A stretch of 22,819 nucleotides of DNA, taken from an uncultured Clostridium sp. (lineage in GTDB: Bacteria; Bacillota_A; Clostridia; TANB77; CAG-508). Position 1 is the first letter of the stretch. Each line of letters opens with the position of its first letter. Shown here piece by piece: positions 8,617 through 17,700 of the stretch. The notes below the pieces were generated by a model that was not told the DNA's origin, made no database searches, and was given only the letters and a program-made list of their open reading frames with translations. A program made the position numbers and the translations under genes. The stretch is from NCBI GenBank assembly GCA_905200315.1, contig CAJKKA010000015.1:1-22819 (forward strand), read 5' to 3'.

Positions 8617-10542
8617 ATGATTAAAATTACATTAAAAGACAATTCTATAATAGAGGTTGAAAAAGGAACAACTATTATAGAATTAGCAAAAAAAATTAGT
8701 GAAGGGCTAGCTAGAATGGCAACTTGCGGAAAAGTTAATGGAGATGTAAAGGACTTAAGATATGAACTAAATGAAGACTGCAATGTAAGTATAGAAACAT
8801 TTGAAAGCAGTTTAGAAGGAAAACAAGCTTATTGGCATACAACATCTCATATTATGGCACAAGCTGTAAAAAGACTATTTCCAGAAGTTAAATTTGCAAT
8901 AGGACCAAGTATTGAAAAAGGATTTTATTATGATTTTGATGTAGAAAAACCATTCACAGATGAAGATAAAGCAAATATTGAAGCTGAAATGAAAAAAATA
9001 ATAAAAGAAGATATCGAAATAGAAAAGTTTGTACTTCCAAAAGAAGAAGCTTTAAATTTAATGGATGGACAACCTTATAAACAAGAATTAATTGAAGATT
9101 TACTAGATGGCGAAGAAATTAGTTTTTATAAACAAGGGGATTTTACAGACTTGTGTGCAGGACCTCATTTAATGAAAACAGGAAAAGTTAAAGCTATTAA
9201 GATATTATCTTCTTCAGGAGCATATTGGAGAGGCGATGAAAAAAATAAAATGCTACAAAGAATTTATGCAATTTCATTCCCTAAAACAAGTCAAGTAGAA
9301 GAATATTTAGCAGAATTAGAAGAAATAAGACAACGCGACCATAGAAAACTTGGAAAAGACTTAGAATTATTTATGACACACAAATTAGTAGGTTCAGGAC
9401 TTCCAATGTATTTACCAAATGGAGCAACAGTAAGAAGATTATTAGAAAGATATATTCAAGACAAAGAAATAGAAATGGGATATAAACATGTATATACACC
9501 ATCAATGGCAAATACAGAATTGTACAAAGTTTCAGGACATTGGGATCACTACAGTGAAGATATGTTCCCAAGAATGAAAATGGACAACGAAGAAATGGTA
9601 TTAAGACCCATGAACTGCCCGCACCATATGTTAATTTACAAAAACAAAATGCATTCATACAGAGATTTACCAATAAGAATAGGCGAACTTGCACATGACT
9701 TTAGATATGAAGATAGTGGAAGCGTTTGCGGGCTTGAAAGAGTACGTGAAATGTGCCAAAATGATGCACATCTTTTTGTTAGACCAGATCAAATAAAAGA
9801 AGAATTTGGAAAAGTTGTTGAGCTAATATTATCTGTATATAAAGATTTTGGATTTAAGGATTATGAATTTAGATTATCTTTAAGAGATAAAAATGACAAA
9901 GAAAAATACTTTGATGATGATGAAATGTGGGAGAATGCAGAAGGACAATTAAGAGAAATATTAACAGAACTTAAAGTTCCATTCTACGAGGCAGAAGGAG
10001 AAGCAGCATTTTATGGACCAAAATTAGATGTTCAATTAAAATCTGCAGTAGGACACGATGTTACAGTTTCAACATGTCAATTAGACTTTTTATTACCAGA
10101 AAAATTCAAACTAGAATATATTGGGGAAGATGGAGAAAAACATAGACCAGTAGTTATTCATAGAGCTATATTAGGAACATTAGATAGATTTATGTGTTTC
10201 TTAATAGAAGAAACAAAAGGAGCATTTCCATTATGGCTTGCACCAACACAAGTAAAAATATTACCAATTACAGATGCACAACACGAATATGCACAAGAAA
10301 TAGAAGAAAAATTAAGAAAAATGAAAGTAAGAGTTGTGTTAGACGATAGAAACGAAAAAGTTGGTTATAAAATACGTGAGGCACAATTAGAAAAAGTACC
10401 ATACATGATAGTTGTTGGAGCAAAAGAAGCTGAACAAAATAAACTAGCAGTTCGTTCAAGAGAAGCAGGAGACATAGGTCAAATGACACAAGAAGAATTT
10501 CTAAATAAAATTCAAGAAGAAATAGAAAACAAAGTAAGATAA
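8617..10542 (+). CDS. thrS: Threonyl-tRNA synthetase
   Basis: Charges tRNA-Thr. 641 residues, full length. A TGS domain occupies about 1-62. The editing domain has H-T-T-S-H at 74-78 and D-L-C-A-G-P-H at 178-184, with editing Cys180 and His184. The class II core has R-P-M-N-C-P-H-H from 330, with zinc ligand Cys334, and motif 3 G-T-L-D-R-F near 525. The anticodon-binding domain starts at about residue 540 (P-T-Q-V-K-I-L-P-I). I chose the ATG at 8617 because AAAAGGAGG ends seven bases before it; an upstream TTG at 8569 lies in the T-box terminator tail. It is regulated by the T-box directly upstream. The TGC-GGA and TGC-GGG contexts carry CGG out of frame without any shift. Confidence 0.97.
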   Translation: MIKITLKDNSIIEVEKGTTIIELAKKISEGLARMATCGKVNGDVKDLRYELNEDCNVSIETFESSLEGKQAYWHTTSHIMAQAVKRLFPEVKFAIGPSIEKGFYYDFDVEKPFTDEDKANIEAEMKKIIKEDIEIEKFVLPKEEALNLMDGQPYKQELIEDLLDGEEISFYKQGDFTDLCAGPHLMKTGKVKAIKILSSSGAYWRGDEKNKMLQRIYAISFPKTSQVEEYLAELEEIRQRDHRKLGKDLELFMTHKLVGSGLPMYLPNGATVRRLLERYIQDKEIEMGYKHVYTPSMANTELYKVSGHWDHYSEDMFPRMKMDNEEMVLRPMNCPHHMLIYKNKMHSYRDLPIRIGELAHDFRYEDSGSVCGLERVREMCQNDAHLFVRPDQIKEEFGKVVELILSVYKDFGFKDYEFRLSLRDKNDKEKYFDDDEMWENAEGQLREILTELKVPFYEAEGEAAFYGPKLDVQLKSAVGHDVTVSTCQLDFLLPEKFKLEYIGEDGEKHRPVVIHRAILGTLDRFMCFLIEETKGAFPLWLAPTQVKILPITDAQHEYAQEIEEKLRKMKVRVVLDDRNEKVGYKIREAQLEKVPYMIVVGAKEAEQNKLAVRSREAGDIGQMTQEEFLNKIQEEIENKVR

Positions 10543-10545
10543 ATA

Positions 10546-10581
10546 AAAAACGATTATAGACTACAATCTATAATCGTTTTT
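10546..10581. terminator. Bidirectional terminator between thrS and smpB
   Basis: A 15-bp perfect stem (10546-10560 with 10567-10581) with a 6-base CTACAA loop. A5 on one arm and T5 on the other make it work both ways. It overlaps the last codons of smpB. Confidence 0.88.
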
Positions 10582-11022
10582 CATTGCTTTTTTAATTTTC
10601 ATTTGAGCATCTTTTTTTGCTAAATCTTCACGTTTATCGTACAATTTTTTACCTTTACCTATACCAAGTTCAACTTTTACAAAACTTCCTTTAAAATACA
10701 AACTCATTGGAATTAAAGATAAGCCTTGTTGTTTTACTAAATTTGAAAGTTTAAAAATTTCTTTCTTAGATAGTAAAAGTTTTCTAGTTCTTAAGGGGTC
10801 TTTATTAAAAATATTTCCGTGTTCATATGGGCTTACATGCATACCATAAATAAAGCATTCTCCATTTTTTATAATAGCATAACTATCTTTTAAATTAACT
10901 TTTCCTTTTCTAATAGACTTAATTTCTGTACCATAAAGTACAATTCCAGCTTCCAAAGTATCTTTTATATCGTAATTATGTCTAGCATTTGGATTTTTTG
11001 AAATTAACTTTGTATTATTCAT
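10561..11022 (-). CDS. smpB: SsrA-binding protein SmpB
   Basis: Partner of tmRNA in trans-translation, rescuing ribosomes stalled on mRNAs. 153 residues, normal length. Recognisable stretches: [10 protein letters not shown] near the start, [13 protein letters not shown] (residues 26-38), the central [14 protein letters not shown], and the basic C-terminal tail [12 protein letters not shown] that enters the mRNA channel. AGAAGG precedes the ATG. It is on its own promoter and convergent with thrS. In this organism ribosome rescue may matter if some ribosomes fail to shift at CGG; that link is speculation. Confidence 0.96.
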   Translation of the reverse strand: MNNTKLISKNPNARHNYDIKDTLEAGIVLYGTEIKSIRKGKVNLKDSYAIIKNGECFIYGMHVSPYEHGNIFNKDPLRTRKLLLSKKEIFKLSNLVKQQGLSLIPMSLYFKGSFVKVELGIGKGKKLYDKREDLAKKDAQMKIKKAMKNDYRL

Positions 11023-11052
11023 AATATATGTACCTTCTTCAATTTTTTTTAG

Positions 11053-11081
11053 ATTATAGCATTAATAACGATAAAAATCAA
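11053..11081 (-). promoter_or_regulatory. smpB promoter
   Basis: Minus strand: -35 TTGATT (11076-11081), 17 bp, -10 TATAAT (11053-11058). Confidence 0.72.
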
Positions 11082-11130
11082 ACTTCTAAAATCCAATTTC
11101 TTATATCAAGCGAGATATAAAAAGAAATGA

Positions 11131-11157
11131 TGGCCGACAGAGGCGTCGACCACTACA
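11131..11157 (-). repeat. GC-rich dispersed repeat, reversed copy
   Basis: Read on the minus strand it gives TGTAGTGGTCGACGCC...GTCGGCC, the same family as 5562-5589, 5636-5664 and 6057-6084. It lies between smpB and the small secreted-type gene. Confidence 0.6.
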
Positions 11158-11181
11158 ACAATAAAACTGATTAATAACAAA

Positions 11182-11589
11182 TTAATAATCTCTGTTATTT
11201 TTATTTTGTGCTGTATAAAACCATACAAGAGCAACAATTGCTACTGCAACAATTGCAAGTATTAACCATATCCACATTGTATTGCTCATTCCTGTTCCAA
11301 CATCAGTTGCTGTTCTTGTTGCAGAGTAATTATCTTTGTTGTTTGATGATTTTATATCTCCAGTTACGTCATTTCCAGCTTTTTCTACATCATTAGTACC
11401 TTTTCTAATAGCACCAGAAATATCCTTTGCAGTATCTTCAACTCCGTTTTCTACATCTCCAACAGCATTACGTACACCATCAGCAGCATCCATTGCACCG
11501 TTTTTCATATCATCTGTAGCAAATGAATAAGTAGATATACAAAGTGCGAATAATATAAATGTAATAGTTAAAATAATTTTCTTTGTCAT
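11182..11589 (-). CDS. Small exported protein with C-terminal membrane anchor
   Basis: 135 residues. The signal peptide is at about 1-24 (M-T-K-K, a hydrophobic core, then S-F-A before T-D-D). An extracytoplasmic region (about 25-100) is made of short amphipathic repeats of the type D-G-V-R-N-A-V-G-D-V-E-N-G-V-E-D-T, resembling the D-x-x-x-A-V/G repeats of stress-related helical proteins. A single membrane helix follows (about 105-128, T-M-W-I-W-L-I-L-A-I-V) with a short charged tail. GGAGG lies 12 bases before the ATG. Family and function are not recognised. Its topology matches the neighbouring 11725-12057 gene. Confidence 0.7.
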   Translation of the reverse strand: MTKKIILTITFILFALCISTYSFATDDMKNGAMDAADGVRNAVGDVENGVEDTAKDISGAIRKGTNDVEKAGNDVTGDIKSSNNKDNYSATRTATDVGTGMSNTMWIWLILAIVAVAIVALVWFYTAQNKNNRDY

Positions 11590-11678
11590 GATAAGTTTAA
11601 ACCTCCATAAAAAATTAAGATTAAAAAAATCCTAATATTATTATTCGAAAGATAAAAAAAATTATACTAAAAAACAAA

Positions 11679-11702
11679 AAAATGTGGAAAAAACCACATT
11701 TT
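11679..11702 (-). terminator. Terminator of the 11725-12057 gene
   Basis: On the minus strand AAAATGTGG pairs with CCACATTTT across a 6-base loop and is followed by a T-rich run. It stands 23 bases after the stop codon. Confidence 0.75.
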
Positions 11703-11724
11703 AAAAATTTTATATTATTAATAA

Positions 11725-12057
11725 TTATTTTAATCTTATCAAAATTGCTATAGCAAGTAATACAAGTAAAATTCCTATTACAATTAATATTATGCATAAT
11801 ATATTAGATAAACCTAAGTCAGAATTAGATGCATTTGAAATACTGCTAACTGTAGATACACTATTTGAAGTTGTACTATTTTTTGAAGAATTTGTATTAG
11901 TATTTGAAGAACTAGAATCTGAAGAATCATTAGAAGAGTTTGAACTACTAGAAGATGCATTTAAATCCATATCTATATCATTATCAGCAAAAACAGTAAT
12001 ATTAAAAGTACATAATATTGCAAAAATTAAAATTAAAAAAATACTTTTTTTTGTCAT
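11725..12057 (-). CDS. Small exported Ser/Asn-rich membrane-anchored protein
   Basis: 110 residues. The signal peptide (about 1-24) ends V-F-A before D-N-D. A low-complexity Ser/Asn/Thr linker (about 33-75) contains runs such as S-S-S-S-S-N-S-S-N-D-S-S. A C-terminal membrane helix (about 85-107, I-L-C-I-I-L-I-V-I-G-I-L-L-V-L-L) ends in I-R-L-K. The ATG at 12057 follows GGAGG by eight bases; a TTG at 12072 overlaps that site and is rejected. Function unknown. The domain plan (signal peptide, flexible stalk, anchor) is the same as the neighbour at 11182, so the two may act together or be diverged copies. Confidence 0.65.
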   Translation of the reverse strand: MTKKSIFLILIFAILCTFNITVFADNDIDMDLNASSSSSNSSNDSSDSSSSNTNTNSSKNSTTSNSVSTVSSISNASNSDLGLSNILCIILIVIGILLVLLAIAILIRLK

Positions 12058-12099
12058 AAGTGTTACCTCCAATTTATTTTATATTAAAATTCTTTATTT

Positions 12100-12128
12100 A
12101 TAATACACAAAAATAATTTTTTTGTCTA
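12100..12128 (-). promoter_or_regulatory. Promoter of the Ser/Asn-rich membrane protein gene
   Basis: Minus strand: -35 TAGACA (12123-12128), 17 bp, -10 TATTAT (12100-12105). Confidence 0.6.
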
Positions 12129-12167
12129 GTGTAAATTGAATAAAAATTAAATTATTAATAATTACAA

Positions 12168-12270
12168 GCAAAGTAAAAAATATTTGTTTTTGAAATACCG
12201 CGTAAGCGACCAAACGAGCAAATTTATTTTGCCACACCAAGGTATAAAAAAACAATATATTTTACTTTGC
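12168..12270. repeat. Dispersed hairpin repeat, long copy (MITE-like)
   Basis: The termini GCAAAGTAAAA (12168-12178) and TTTTACTTTGC (12260-12270) are perfect inverted repeats. The pairing extends inward with few mismatches to ATACC/GGTAT. Inside are CGC-GTAA-GCG and a second hairpin GCAAA...TTTGC (12218-12232). The 26-nt and 13-nt core blocks are identical to those at 2118-2143 and 2147-2159. It lies just past the uvrB stop, where the fold could also act as a terminator. Confidence 0.7.
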
Positions 12271-12289
12271 ATATTAAATAATAGATTAA

Positions 12290-14253
12290 TTAATTTTCGT
12301 CTAATTTTTCTAATTCTTTAATTTTGTCTCTTAATTCTGCTGCTTTTTCAAATTCCATATTTGCAGCATGTTCAAGCATTTCATCTGTTAAGCGAGAAAT
12401 AATAGATTTTATATCTTCGTTTTCTTTTATTTTATATTCAGCTGAAATATCTTCAACAATTGTTGCTTTAATTGTTTCACGTATTGATTTTGATATTGTT
12501 TTAGGCGTAATTCCATGTTCTTTATTATATTTTTCTTGTATACTACGTCTTCTATTAGTTTCGGTTATAGCTTTTTCCATACTTTCAGTTAGTTCATCTG
12601 CATACATAATAACAGTTCCATCTGTGTTTCTCGCAGCACGTCCAATAGTTTGAATTAATGAACGTTCAGAACGTAAAAAACCTTCTTTATCTGCATCTAA
12701 AATAGCAACTAAAGAAACTTCCGGAATGTCTAAACCTTCTCTTAAAAGGTTAATTCCAACCAAAACATCAAATTCACCTAAACGTAAATTTCTAATTATC
12801 TCCATTCTTTCAAGAGCTTTTATATCTGAATGCATATAATTTACTTTTATGTCTAAGCTTTTTAAGTAAGATGTCAAATCTTCTGCCATTTTTTTAGTAA
12901 GGGTAGTTACTAAAATTCTTTCATTTTTTTCAACTCTTTTTCTAATTTGAACAATTAAATCATCAATTTGATTTGTAACAGGTTTCACTTCTATTTTAGG
13001 GTCAAGTAGACCAGTTGGCCTAATAATTTGCTCAACGACATTAGTTTTTGAATGTTCTTTTTCATAATCTGCAGGTGTTGCAGAAACAAATACAACTTGT
13101 TTTACACGTTCTTCAAATTCTTCAAATTTTAAGGGTCTATTATCATAAGCAGAAGGTAAACGGAAACCATAATTTACAAGAGAATCTTTTCTTGCTTTAT
13201 CTCCGTTATACATAGCTCTAACTTGAGGAATAGTTGCATGAGATTCATCTATTAAAACTAAAAAATCATCTGGAAAATAATCAAATAAAGTATATGGGGG
13301 AGAACCAGCAGGTCTTCCGCTAATATGTCGAGAATAATTTTCTATTCCTTGGCAAAATCCAGTTTCTTTCATCATTTCTATATCAAAATTTGTACGTTCT
13401 TCAATACGTTGAGCTTCTATTAATTTTCCTTTTGATTTAAAATAATCAACTCTTTCTTTCATTTCTTCTTCAATAGTAACAATAGCTTTAGCTAATTTTT
13501 CTTTACTTGTAACATATTGAGAAGCTGGTGGAATAAGTATATGTTGCCTTAATCCTATAGCCTTTCCAGTTAAGGGATTTATTTCAGAAATTTTTTCAAT
13601 TTCATCACCCCAGAATTCAACTCTAACAGCACTTTCACTTTGAGAAGAAGGGTATATTTCAACAATATCTCCTTTGGCTCTAAAAGTTCCTCTTTTAAAA
13701 TCTACTTCATTTCTTGAATATTGCATTGTAATTAACTTTTTTAAAACTTCATCTCTACTTTTATTCATACCAGGGCGAATAGAAAGCATCATTTCTTGGT
13801 AATCAATAGGGTCACCTAAACCATAAATACAAGAAACAGAAGCAACAATTATTACATCTCTAGCTTCAAATAGAGAAAGAGTAGCAGAATGACGAAGTTT
13901 ATCTATTTCATCATTTATAGAAGCATCTTTTTCAATGTAAGTATCTGTTTGTGGTAAATAACTTTCTGGTTGATAATAATCGTAGTAACTTACAAAATAT
14001 TCAACATGGTTTTCTGGAAAAAACTCTTTAAATTCGCTATAAAGCTGACCTGCAAGTGTTTTGTTATGAGCTAAAACAAGAGTAGGTTTACCGGGTTTTT
14101 TGAATTATATTTGCCATTGTAAATGTTTTTCCGTGAGCCTGTAACACCTAAAAGAGTTTGATATTTTTTTCCTTCATTAATACCTTTTACAAGATAATCT
14201 ATAGCTTGTGGCTGATCACCAGTAGGTTTATAATCTGATACTAATTTAAACAT
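12290..14253 (-). CDS. uvrB: Excinuclease ABC subunit B, requiring two +1 shifts at CGG (codons 41 and 54)
   Basis: DNA-damage recognition helicase of nucleotide excision repair. The ATG at 14253 follows GGGAGA. Translation reaches G-V-T-G-S and then CGG; skipping one C gives [11 protein letters not shown], the Walker A motif. Thirteen codons later the new frame meets CGG again, followed at once by TAA; skipping its C gives [17 protein letters not shown]. From there the frame is intact to 12290, with Y-Y-D-Y-Y-Q-P-E of the beta-hairpin, the helicase motifs L-D-I-P-E-V and Q-T-I-G-R-A-A-R, and a C-terminal UVR domain ([13 protein letters not shown]). Shifted length is 653 residues, normal for the family. 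Unshifted, the product stops after about 60 residues. The shifts are inferred; two sequencing insertions would be the alternative. Confidence 0.9.
14091..14093 (-). other. Putative +1 recoding site CGG, second in uvrB
   Basis: On the minus strand, after the first shift, the frame reads AAA ACC CGG TAA. Skipping one C gives ACC (C) GGT AAA CCT ACT, restoring K-P-T-L-V-L-A-H-N. The extra C lies in a CCC run, so its exact position is ambiguous. Confidence 0.72.
14131..14133 (-). other. Putative +1 recoding site CGG, first in uvrB, inside Walker A
   Basis: Minus strand: GGC TCA CGG AAA. Skipping the C (complement of G14133) gives TCA GGA AAA ACA, the S-G-K-T of the ATP-binding loop, where glycine is essential. 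Confidence 0.77.
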
Positions 14254-14283
14254 AATTTTCTCCCTATATAAATTATATTACTT

Positions 14284-14312
14284 ATAGTATCATAAAATAG
14301 AAAAATTATCAA
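14284..14312 (-). promoter_or_regulatory. uvrB promoter
   Basis: Minus strand: -35 TTGATA (14307-14312), 17 bp, -10 TACTAT (14284-14289). Confidence 0.65.
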
Positions 14313-14331
14313 AAATGTTAACTAAAATTGG

Positions 14332-14358
14332 TGCACTAACTTAAATTAAGTTAGTGCA
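14332..14358. promoter_or_regulatory. 27-bp perfect palindrome between uvrB and the V-ATPase operon
   Basis: TGCACTAACTTAA and its exact complement flank one central base; TTTTT follows on the plus strand. It lies 20 bp upstream of the uvrB -35 and about 60 bp upstream of the V-ATPase -10. It may be an operator for a dimeric regulator of the divergent genes or a terminator/attenuator. It does not match the known Firmicute LexA box. Confidence 0.5.
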
Positions 14359-14417
14359 TTTTTGTATATAAAAAAATATTACATTTTTGTTACAATTGTA
14401 TTATATAAAATAATTTG

Positions 14418-14426
14418 TGATATAAT
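14418..14426 (+). promoter_or_regulatory. V-ATPase operon promoter, extended -10
   Basis: TG-A-TATAAT (14418-14426) is an extended -10; the best -35 (TTGTAT, 14396-14401) is 19 bp away and weak. GGAAAG at 14441-14446 and ATG at 14458 follow. Confidence 0.5.
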
Positions 14427-14457
14427 AACAAAAAAACAAAGGAAAGAAATGTAAATT

Positions 14458-14778
14458 ATGGATGAAATTATAAATAATATTGTTGAAATAGATGATAAGG
14501 CAAAAGAAATTTTAAATAATGCTAATAATCAATTAAATAATATAGAAGAGAAAATTGAACAAGAAATTCAAATTCAAAAGAAAAATATAGATAAGGAAAT
14601 AGAGGAAAAAATACAAATAAAAAAAATGCAATGTAATTTAAAAATGGAAAAAGAAGTAGAAAAAATAGAAGCGGAAAAAATGTCTAAAATAAAAGAATTA
14701 AATAACAATTACGAAAGCACTAGAAATAAAAAAATACAAGAAATACAAGAAGAGTTAAGAGGTGCTAAAATTGGTTAA
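14458..14778 (+). CDS. V-type ATPase peripheral-stalk subunit G/H
   Basis: 106 residues, almost entirely charged coiled coil (repeated Glu, Lys, Ile and Asn with a heptad pattern), beginning M-D-E-I-I-N-N-I-V-E-I-D-D-K-A-K-E-I-L. Length, composition and position as first gene of a V-ATPase operon fit the G/H stalk subunit that pairs with subunit E to form the stator. Sequence alone would only say coiled coil, so the call rests partly on context. The gene overlaps the start of subunit C by eight bases, which suggests translational coupling. Confidence 0.75.
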   Translation: MDEIINNIVEIDDKAKEILNNANNQLNNIEEKIEQEIQIQKKNIDKEIEEKIQIKKMQCNLKMEKEVEKIEAEKMSKIKELNNNYESTRNKKIQEIQEELRGAKIG

Positions 14779-15772
14779 TTCGTTAAAATATCCAAATTTA
14801 ATAGCAAAATTAAAAGGTATGAATGCTAAAAATTTGAAAAGTAAAGATTTTGAGGAATTATTAAAACAAAATAATATAGTTAGTATAAACAGTATATTAA
14901 AAGCAAAAAGTTATCATTTGAAAAATTTAGATGATAATAGTAGTAGAGAAGAAATTGAAAATGAATTAGATAATATTTTAATAGATGATATAGAAAAAAT
15001 CGAGAAGTATTTGTCTAATAAAGATAAAGAAATTTTATTTAATTGTGTATTAGATTACGAGATAAAAGTTTTTATGGATGTCTTAAAGAAAATTAAATAT
15101 GGAAAAATAGATCAGAACAAAATAGATAATATAAATAAATGGACAAGTAAAATATTTAATAAATTGCAAGGAATTGCAAGAGTAAATAATATTAACGAAA
15201 TAAAAATCTATTCAAAGAAAACAGCTTTTGAAAATATAATAAACAGTTTTTTAGATACAAATAACATTGAAGAATCGAATCTTTTTTTAATAGAAATGCA
15301 ATTAGATAAGTTTTATTTCGAAAATTTATTTAATAATCTAAATACAGAAAGTTCTAAAAAATTAATTGGAACAAAAATTGATTTAGAAAATATTATATGG
15401 ATTTATAGAATGAAAAAATATTATAATATGCCAGAAGAAGAAATAAAAAAATATATTATAGAGGTAGATTATAATTTAAAATGTTTAAACGAATTAATAG
15501 CTATCGATGATTACAAGCAAATTATAGAATTTTTGAAAAAAACAAAATATAAAGAAATTTTTGAAACGGAAAATGAAAATTTAGAAATATTAATTAGAAA
15601 ATATATGTATAATCAATATAAAAAAACATTTAGACAAGCAAAATATGATATTTCAACAGTTATTTCATATCTCGGTATGGACAAGAACCAAATAGAAAAT
15701 ATAATAAATATTGTTGGCGGTGTTGAATATAAAATAGATAAACAAAAAATACAAGAGAAAATAATAATTTAG
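14771..15772 (+). CDS. ntpC: V-type ATPase subunit C (AC39 type)
   Basis: About 333 residues. It begins M-V-N-S-L-K-Y-P-N-L-I-A-K-L-K-G-M and is all-helical with repeated L-D/N-N-I segments, matching the subunit C/d (AC39) family that caps the rotor and links the central stalk to the K ring. I chose TTG at 14771 because AAGAGG (14757-14762) lies eight bases upstream; a GTG at 14762 overlaps that site. Similarity is diffuse, as is usual in this family, so position between the stalk gene and subunit I adds weight. The three CGG triplets here (CTC-GGT, GGC-GGT, ACG-GAA) are out of frame. Confidence 0.75.
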   Translation: MVNSLKYPNLIAKLKGMNAKNLKSKDFEELLKQNNIVSINSILKAKSYHLKNLDDNSSREEIENELDNILIDDIEKIEKYLSNKDKEILFNCVLDYEIKVFMDVLKKIKYGKIDQNKIDNINKWTSKIFNKLQGIARVNNINEIKIYSKKTAFENIINSFLDTNNIEESNLFLIEMQLDKFYFENLFNNLNTESSKKLIGTKIDLENIIWIYRMKKYYNMPEEEIKKYIIEVDYNLKCLNELIAIDDYKQIIEFLKKTKYKEIFETENENLEILIRKYMYNQYKKTFRQAKYDISTVISYLGMDKNQIENIINIVGGVEYKIDKQKIQEKIII

Positions 15773-15785
15773 GAGATGAACAAAA

Positions 15786-17682
15786 GTGTCTGTAGAAAGA
15801 ATGAAATTATTAAGCATAACAGGTAAAAGCGACATAATGAATAATTTTATAATTGAATATATTATAAATAGCGGTTTGCAACTAGAAGACGCAATAAAAG
15901 TATATGAAAAAAGTTGGAAGCTAACCTATTTTGAATATAATACAAAACCAAGAGAAATTTTAAAAAATACTGAAAAATTAATGGAAAAACTTGGAATAGA
16001 ATATTCTAAAGAGTGTACTTCAAAAATAAAAATAAAGCATAGCATTGATGAAATAGAAGAAAAAATAAATAATATAAATAATTTAATAGAAAGCATAACA
16101 AATAATGTTGTAACAAAACAACAAGAAATAACAAAAATGGAAGAAAATCAAAAAATATTTCAAAAGTTAACAAAATTAAATATCAATTTAGAAAAGTTAT
16201 ATAACTTAAAATATATGAGATTTAGGTATGGAAAACTTTCTAAAGAAAATTACGAAAGCATTGAAAATGAAATATATAATATGAATTGCATAATGTATAA
16301 ACTAGATGAGAATAAAGATAATGTATGGATAATATATTTTACAACAGATGAATATTCGGCAGAAGTAGATAGCTTTTTTAATGTATTAAAATTTGAAAGA
16401 ATATGGATAGATAGAAATTTTTCTGGAACCCCAAAAAATATTTTAAAACAACTTGAAGATGGAATTGTAGATAATAATAATTTTATAGAAAATGATAGAA
16501 ATAAATTAGAGGCAGAAATTAGAAAAAATGAATCAGTGTTATTACAAATTTATAGAGAATTACAGTTATACCTTAAAATAGAATTTGTAAAAAAATATCT
16601 AGCACACGATAAAAATGGAGATTTTTATTTAATACGGATGGATTCCAAAAGACGAGTTGGAGGCAATGCTTCCAATGCTAAAGAAAGAAAAGAAAATTAA
16701 ATATATAATAAAAAGTCACGATGAAGTTGCAACTAATCCTCCAACACATTTAAAAAATAATAAGCTATTTAAAAAATTTGAAACGATAGTTGAAATGTAT
16801 GGGGTGCCAAACTACGAAGAATTAGATCCTACTGTATTTGTTGCAATAACAGCATTTATAATGTTTGGATTTATGTTTGGAGATGTAGGACAAGGAGCAG
16901 TAATAATGCTTATTGGTTTATGGCTATCAAAAAAGAAAAAATCTTTAGGTCCAATATTTGTTGCTGGAGGAATATCTGCAATAATATTTGGAGTTTTATA
17001 TGGTAGTGTGTTTGGAAAAGAAGATATAATACCAAGTATATTAGTTAAGCCAATGGAAAATATAACAACTATGCTTATTTCTGGAATTGCATTCGGAGTT
17101 ATATTAATTATATTAGCAATTATTTTAAACATAAAAAATGGCATTAATAATAAAAATGTAAAAAAAGCGGTGTTTAGCGAGAATGGAATTGCAGGATTGC
17201 TATTCTATTTAACTGTAATAGGTTCAGTTGTGTACTACTTTATTGCAGGAAAACTAATAGTATCAATGAATATTTTAATAGTAATATGCTTAATTGAGTT
17301 AACTGTAATTTTATTTAAAGATAAATTAGAAAAAATAGTTACACGAAAAAAAGAAGAAACTAAAAGCAGTGTAGCAGAGCAAATTTTTGAATTAATAGAA
17401 ACACTATTATCTTTTGTAAGTAATACAATATCTTTTGTAAGACTTGCAGCATTTGCAATAAACCATGTTGGCTTATGTATGGCAGTTTATATTCTTGCAA
17501 ATATGATATCTGGTGTAGGAAATATTGCAGTTGCAATTATAGGAAATGTAATTGTAATTGTTTTAGAAGGTCTAATAGTTGCAATTCAAGTTTTAAGACT
17601 TGAATATTACGAACTATTTAGTAGATTTTATAGTGGAGATGGTAAACCATATACTCCAATAAAAAAATTAATAAATGAATAA
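15786..17682 (+). CDS. ntpI: V-type ATPase subunit I, requiring a +1 shift at CGG (codon 284)
   Basis: The stator membrane subunit (subunit a homologue) that forms the ion half-channels. GTG at 15786 follows GGAG by ten bases. The first frame gives a soluble coiled-coil N-terminal domain and ends soon after F-Y-L-I-CGG. Skipping C16635 gives F-Y-L-I-G-W-I-P-K-D-E-L, the conserved G-W-x-P-K of this subunit, and the frame runs on through about seven membrane helices. These include F-M-F-G-D-V-G-Q-G and S-F-V-R-L-A-A-F-A-I-N-H, whose Arg faces the ring glutamate. The shifted length, 631 residues, is normal. Without the shift the protein would have no membrane part. Two separate genes splitting exactly here would be unprecedented for this family. 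Confidence 0.9.
16635..16637 (+). other. Putative +1 recoding site CGG in ntpI
   Basis: Zero frame: TTA ATA CGG ATG GAT. Restored frame: ATA (C) GGA TGG ATT CCA AAA, giving the family's Gly-Trp-Ile-Pro-Lys. Confidence 0.77.
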
Positions 17683-17700
17683 TAGAAAGGAAAAAGAAAG

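Noticed and set aside
15786..17682. Subunit I encoded as two separate genes
   Set aside because: The second frame has no ribosome site or sensible start at the junction, and the conserved G-W-I-P-K spans it.
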